Origin: a bacterium
Lineage (GTDB): Bacteria > Planctomycetota > J058 > JAJDCP01
DNA: 35,413 bases
Assembly: GCA_030428695.1 (NCBI GenBank)
Contig: JAUIEM010000042.1
Span: 1 to 35,413 of the forward strand
Direction of reading: 5' to 3'
The position numbers were made by a program, and so were the translations under genes. Shown piece by piece: positions 32,745 through 35,413 of the stretch. The notes beneath the pieces are model-generated. The model ran no database searches and had not been told where the DNA came from. It was given only the letters and a program-made list of their open reading frames with translations. Within the stretch, counting starts at the first letter, position 1, and each line of letters opens with the position of its first letter.

Positions 32745-34118
32745 TCAGTCGACGGTGTGGTACTCGCCGTCGTTCTGGTCGGCGAGGTTCTCCATGAAGG
32801 GCTTGTTCGCGCCCTTGAAGCCGATGGTGTGGATGCGCACCTTCCGGAACTTGTTCAGGTCGGCGACCATCTCGAGGATCTCGTTGAGCCCTTCCTGGTC
32901 GAGGCCGTAGCCGTCGTCGCCGGTCGGCGTGCCGTCGGAGATCAGGTAGAAGGTGTTCGCCTCTTCGCTGATCTCGAAGGCCCGCTGTAGCGCGTCGCCG
33001 GTCTTCGTCAGGCTGTCGTCGGTCAGCCGGTCGACGTACTGCAGAGCGTCCGCCTTGTTCTTGTCGGTCGCGCGGACCAGCTCGTCCTTCCAGGGCGTCA
33101 CTTCGTAGCTGTAGTTGATGATGTTGAACACGACGTCGTCCTCGAGGGACTGGACCAGCCGCGACAGCTCGGCCTTGGCGCGGTTGATGCGCTTGCGCTC
33201 GTCCGGCAGGTTGACGCCCTTGTGGGACTCGCCGCAGTCGTCGCACATGCCTGCGCTGTTGTCCTGGTCGGTGTCCTCGATGCCGGTGCCTTCGAGCTCG
33301 CGCCGGGAGAGCGGCTCCTTGCGGTGCATGCTGCCGGAGCAGTCGATGATGATCACGATCTTCTTGCTCAGGATCTCGGTACCGAACAGGTTCGAGCGGG
33401 TCACCGTTCCGCCGATGCCCTCGGCGTCACCGCGGTCGGTCGCGGGGTTGAAGCCCGAGCCACGGATCTCCCAGTAGCTCCGGTAGTCCTCGGCCGCCTG
33501 GAAGGCTTCGCCGGTGATGTCGGTCAGGGCGAGCTTCGCCTCGACCCACAGGTCGTTGCGGTCGTCTTCCTCTTCCTCGACCAGGTCGATCAGCGCCGGC
33601 ACCGCCTGGGTGCAGAGCATGTCGCCGAAGGCGCGGCACAGCGCGAGCTGCACCTTCTCCTGCTGCTTCTTCGCGTTGAGGGCTTCGATCATCGCCGCGG
33701 TCGAGGGCGCGTCGTTGTAGTTCTTGCACACCTCGACGAACACGATCTTGACGCGCACGTCGCTCTTGCGGTTGGCGAGCTCCTCGTAGATGAACTCGCG
33801 GGCGTCCTCGTCGTCGATCGCGGACAGGGCCTGGGTGCAGGCGTCGAACACCGTCATCGCGGCGGTCGAGTCGAAGGCTTCGACCTGCTCGGACAGGACG
33901 TCGAGCTTGGTCATGATGTCGACCAGGGCCTCGGCGGCGTCCTCGCTGTTCGCTTCGCCGATCTGCCGGATGCAGTCGAGCGCGCCCTCCTGGTCGCCGC
34001 GTTGCAGAGCGGCGAAGGTCTTCTTCTTGAGCTCCTTGCTCGGATCTCTGGCCAGCGTCACAGAGGTCGCGAGGCACAGCGCGACGAGGATCATCGGGAC
34101 GCGGACGGACAGTCTCAT
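32745..34118 (-). CDS. Exported vWA-domain protein with N-terminal HEAT-like repeats
   Basis: A 457-residue protein. Residues 1-23 are a signal peptide (VPMILVALCLATSVTLA). Residues about 30-215 are helical, HEAT-like (GALDCIRQIGEANSEDAAEALVDI, VQLALCRAFGDMLCTQAVPALIDLV). A vWA domain fills about 253-457 with a complete MIDAS: DCSGS at 259-263, Thr in SLTKTGD near 371-373, and Asp395 in ISDGTP. A 45-residue acidic insertion after the first MIDAS loop contains CDDC (292-295), unusual for the domain. It should bind a protein ligand through a divalent metal outside the cytoplasm. AGGAGG precedes the ATG. It is well conserved in codon use with its neighbours. Confidence 0.9.
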   Translation of the reverse strand: MRLSVRVPMILVALCLATSVTLARDPSKELKKKTFAALQRGDQEGALDCIRQIGEANSEDAAEALVDIMTKLDVLSEQVEAFDSTAAMTVFDACTQALSAIDDEDAREFIYEELANRKSDVRVKIVFVEVCKNYNDAPSTAAMIEALNAKKQQEKVQLALCRAFGDMLCTQAVPALIDLVEEEEDDRNDLWVEAKLALTDITGEAFQAAEDYRSYWEIRGSGFNPATDRGDAEGIGGTVTRSNLFGTEILSKKIVIIIDCSGSMHRKEPLSRRELEGTGIEDTDQDNSAGMCDDCGESHKGVNLPDERKRINRAKAELSRLVQSLEDDVVFNIINYSYEVTPWKDELVRATDKNKADALQYVDRLTDDSLTKTGDALQRAFEISEEANTFYLISDGTPTGDDGYGLDQEGLNEILEMVADLNKFRKVRIHTIGFKGANKPFMENLADQNDGEYHTVD

Positions 34119-34150
34119 GGAGGGCCTCCTGGGGGAATCGCTGCAGCGCT

Positions 34151-34179
34151 AGTGTACCGTTCCCGACCCGAACTGAGAA
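34151..34179 (-). promoter_or_regulatory. Promoter of the vWA gene
   Basis: On the minus strand, TTCTCA (34179-34174) and TACACT (34156-34151) are 17 bp apart, 33 bp before the start at 34118. The rest of the 194-bp gap to the next gene shows nothing else. Confidence 0.5.
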
Positions 34180-34312
34180 GCGGGGAACGCCTCATCCTGA
34201 TGGGACGGTTCGCGGCGGCTTTTCCTTCGGAGTTGTTTTGTCCCGGTGCATCCAACGGCGGACTTCTGCCGGCGGCCTCAGGCCCTCGCGACGGAGTCGT
34301 GATCGGCCGGGC

Positions 34313-34639
34313 TCAGTGCTCCGCGTCCCCGCCGAAGAGCTCGGCCGTCTCGGGCAGCAGCGCGACGATGTCGTGGTGGCGGTGGTGCGGAATGGCCTTG
34401 CGTCCCTGTTCCCAATCCTTCCACAGGCCGGGGTCGACGCCGAGCCGTGTCGCGCTGTCGCGGATCCAGGTCTCGTGCTCCTCGCGCCACACACTGGCGT
34501 CCTCCGCCGAGGGCCGGGGCACGGCGAGCACCCCCTGTTGGCACTCGGGGCAGCGGTAGTAGCGCCCGCCCAGCTCGAGGGAGAACGAGCGGGTGTAACT
34601 GCAGTGGCTGCACCGTGTTTGCAGTTGGCCGGCGGGCAC
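34313..34639 (-). CDS. Zinc-ribbon plus helix-turn-helix-like protein
   Basis: A 108-residue protein. An N-terminal zinc ribbon has CSHC at 10-13 and CPEC at 30-33. The C-terminal part (WREEHETWIRDSATRLGV, then WKDWEQGRKAIPHH) resembles a small helix-turn-helix of the Xre kind. The architecture, zinc ribbon then HTH, is like MqsA-type antitoxins and other small regulators, but no toxin gene is next to it. The ATG at 34726 would add 29 residues, but a well-formed promoter lies between it and 34639, so the GTG at 34639 with GGGGAGG just upstream is chosen. It precedes the vWA gene on the same strand by 194 bp. Confidence 0.65.
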   Translation of the reverse strand: MPAGQLQTRCSHCSYTRSFSLELGGRYYRCPECQQGVLAVPRPSAEDASVWREEHETWIRDSATRLGVDPGLWKDWEQGRKAIPHHRHHDIVALLPETAELFGGDAEH

Positions 34640-34657
34640 CCGCACCTCCCCTAGGCG

Positions 34658-34686
34658 AGAATAGGTCGCCGCGGTCGCCCCGACAA
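34658..34686 (-). promoter_or_regulatory. Promoter that fixes the start of the zinc-ribbon gene
   Basis: On the minus strand, TTGTCG (34686-34681) and TATTCT (34663-34658) are 17 bp apart. The transcript should begin near 34651, downstream of the ATG at 34726. Confidence 0.55.
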
Positions 34687-34855
34687 CTCGAAGCGCGCGC
34701 GGCGACCGCACGGGCCTGAACCGCATAACTCTCGCGGGCGTGGCTCCAGCGCCCAGGCCTGGTCGCAGGATTGGCGGCCCGAGCCCTGGACCCCTTTAGG
34801 CAGGTGGGTTGTGCGCGGTCTACGGTTCGCAGCGGGGTCGAACGGAGGCTCGCTC

Positions 34856-35075
34856 ATGTCCGATCCCACGCTTCGCGCCCTCGGGGCGGCTGCCCTGTTG
34901 CTCGTCGGCAGCGCGCTGTTCGTCCCCAGTCCTCGGTCCTCACGACTGGCCCAGTCCGCGCCGCGCGGGGACCCGGATCCCCGGGCTCGCCGGTGGCGAC
35001 TACCGCTTCCGCGTCTCGATCCCGACCGACGGCGACCCGATGGAGGTCACCACCGGGACCTTCCACGTCGACTGA
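34856..35075 (+). pseudogene. Small exported protein, frameshifted
   Basis: An ATG at 34856 with GGAGG 7 nt upstream opens a signal-like sequence (MSDPTLRALGAAALLLVGSAL). After about 40 residues the frame changes: a different frame then reads LAGGDYRFRVSIPTDGD and MEVTTGTFHVD with a stop at 35073-35075, typical of the last strands of a beta-sandwich. The two parts cannot be joined in one frame. It is either a decayed gene with a deletion near 34970-34990 or a sequence error. It ends 4 bp before the next fragment. Confidence 0.5.
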
Positions 35076-35079
35076 CGCG

Positions 35080-35220
35080 CTACTCCGTGATGCGGAAGTC
35101 CTGGTGGGACAGCACCGCGCCCTCGTCGGTGCGCACCACGCAGCGGTAGGTGCCCGGCGCGCGGTTCGGGGTGCCGCGCGAGACCCCGATCCACGGCTCG
35201 ACCCGGACGCTCGAGGCGAT
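35080..35220 (-). pseudogene. C-terminal fragment of a beta-sandwich gene
   Basis: On the minus strand the frame ending at 35080 reads RVEPWIGVSRGTPNRAPG, TYRCVVRTDEG and AVLSHQDFRITE before TAG. It looks like a true C-terminus and resembles the end of the adjacent plus-strand fragment (AGG-DYRFRVSIPTDG). No start exists: the frame closes at 35248, and the right part of the fragment overlaps coding sequence on the other strand. Confidence 0.45.
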
Positions 35221-35413
35221 CCAGGAGGACGGGGAGCACCACCACCTCTACCCGCTCGAGGTCGCGACGCTGATGGCGACGGCCCTGCGCGCGGTCGACG
35301 TGCCCGCGATGGTCGCCGAGGCGATCGCGTGGGAGGGCGACCGGAGCCCGCCCGACCCGGCGGGCCAGCTCGGCTACTTCGTCGTCGCCGTGTACGACGG
35401 CGAGCCCGGCGAG
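35150..35413 (+). CDS. ORF truncated at both ends, function not recognised
   Basis: From a GTG at 35150 the frame is open to the last base of the window (88 codons). The text from about 35171 is convincing protein: VPRETPIHGSTRTLEAIQ, then LEVATLMATALRAVDVPAM, AEAIAWEGDRSPPDPAGQ and LGYFVVAVYDGEPG. There is no ribosome site before 35150 and an in-frame TAG at 35147, so the 5' end is missing or lies behind a junction. The pattern recalls helical repeats around a transglutaminase-like core, but too little is present to assign it. Confidence 0.5.
   Translation, partial: MPGARFGVPRETPIHGSTRTLEAIQEDGEHHHLYPLEVATLMATALRAVDVPAMVAEAIAWEGDRSPPDPAGQLGYFVVAVYDGEPGE

Noticed and set aside
34975..34985. 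GGATCCCCGGG, as in cloning-vector polylinkers
   Set aside because: Only 11 bases match and the flanks do not; chance is likely in such GC-rich DNA.

Overview
The window is a very GC-rich bacterial stretch with compact gene packing, GGAGG-type ribosome binding sites in front of most genes, and G or C at nearly every third codon position. It carries about 30 protein genes and no tRNA, rRNA, CRISPR array, transposase or phage structural gene that I can recognise. A secreted GEVED/LamG protein, secreted HEAT-repeat and vWA proteins, a membrane-anchored S1C protease and an SGNH hydrolase give the flavour of a Planctomycetota-like or Myxococcota-like environmental genome. No marker gene fixes the phylum, so this is inference from gene content. 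Both window ends cut through coding sequence.

Layout. 1-3.6 kb: a membrane-tethered trypsin-like protease (5' cut by the window edge), a sulfotransferase and an SGNH hydrolase. 3.6-8.9 kb: a tight minus-strand operon of a GcvT-like folate-type methyltransferase, two phytoene-desaturase-like flavoproteins and a thioredoxin-reductase-like flavoprotein. Its stops and starts overlap or lie 1 bp apart, and a TTGCGA-17-TACACT promoter drives it. 9-14.5 kb: hypothetical and accessory genes (DUF6348-like protein, GEVED surface protein, nucleoside-deoxyribosyltransferase-like protein, coiled-coil protein, winged-helix-like protein). 14.6-18.2 kb: a tandem universal stress protein translationally coupled to a P2-type cation ATPase with Na,K-ATPase-like ion ligands; a small helical protein diverges from it. 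19-21.3 kb: a Cys/Met-metabolism PLP enzyme, a SRPBCC protein and a VOC protein.

21.3-26.3 kb: a large exported PDZ protein with twelve 'GDDxY' repeats of about 27 residues and a TPR-like tail; a small winged-helix-like gene interrupted in frame by a 144-bp hairpin-rich segment between 13-bp near-identical direct repeats; and a TetR repressor divergent from a quinone-oxidoreductase-like gene, with two tandem TTAC-N3-GTAA operators between them. 26.4-29.4 kb: a gluzincin lipoprotein, an intergenic cluster of REP-like hairpins with a compensatory base-pair change, a crotonase, and an exported HEAT/TPR protein. 29.6-32.6 kb: an HpnA-like epimerase, then an AdhE-type acylating aldehyde dehydrogenase followed 20 bp later by dCTP deaminase and a hairpin terminator. 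32.7-34.6 kb: an exported vWA protein and a zinc-ribbon/HTH protein. 34.8-35.4 kb: a patchwork of gene fragments (frameshifted small exported protein, convergent C-terminal fragment, truncated ORF running off the edge), which may be real decay or a contig-end assembly junction.

The strongest candidates for undescribed biology are the four-gene methyltransferase/flavoprotein operon, the 27-residue GDDxY repeat protein, and the in-frame palindromic insertion in the winged-helix gene. All functional statements are read from motifs by eye; no database search was run.
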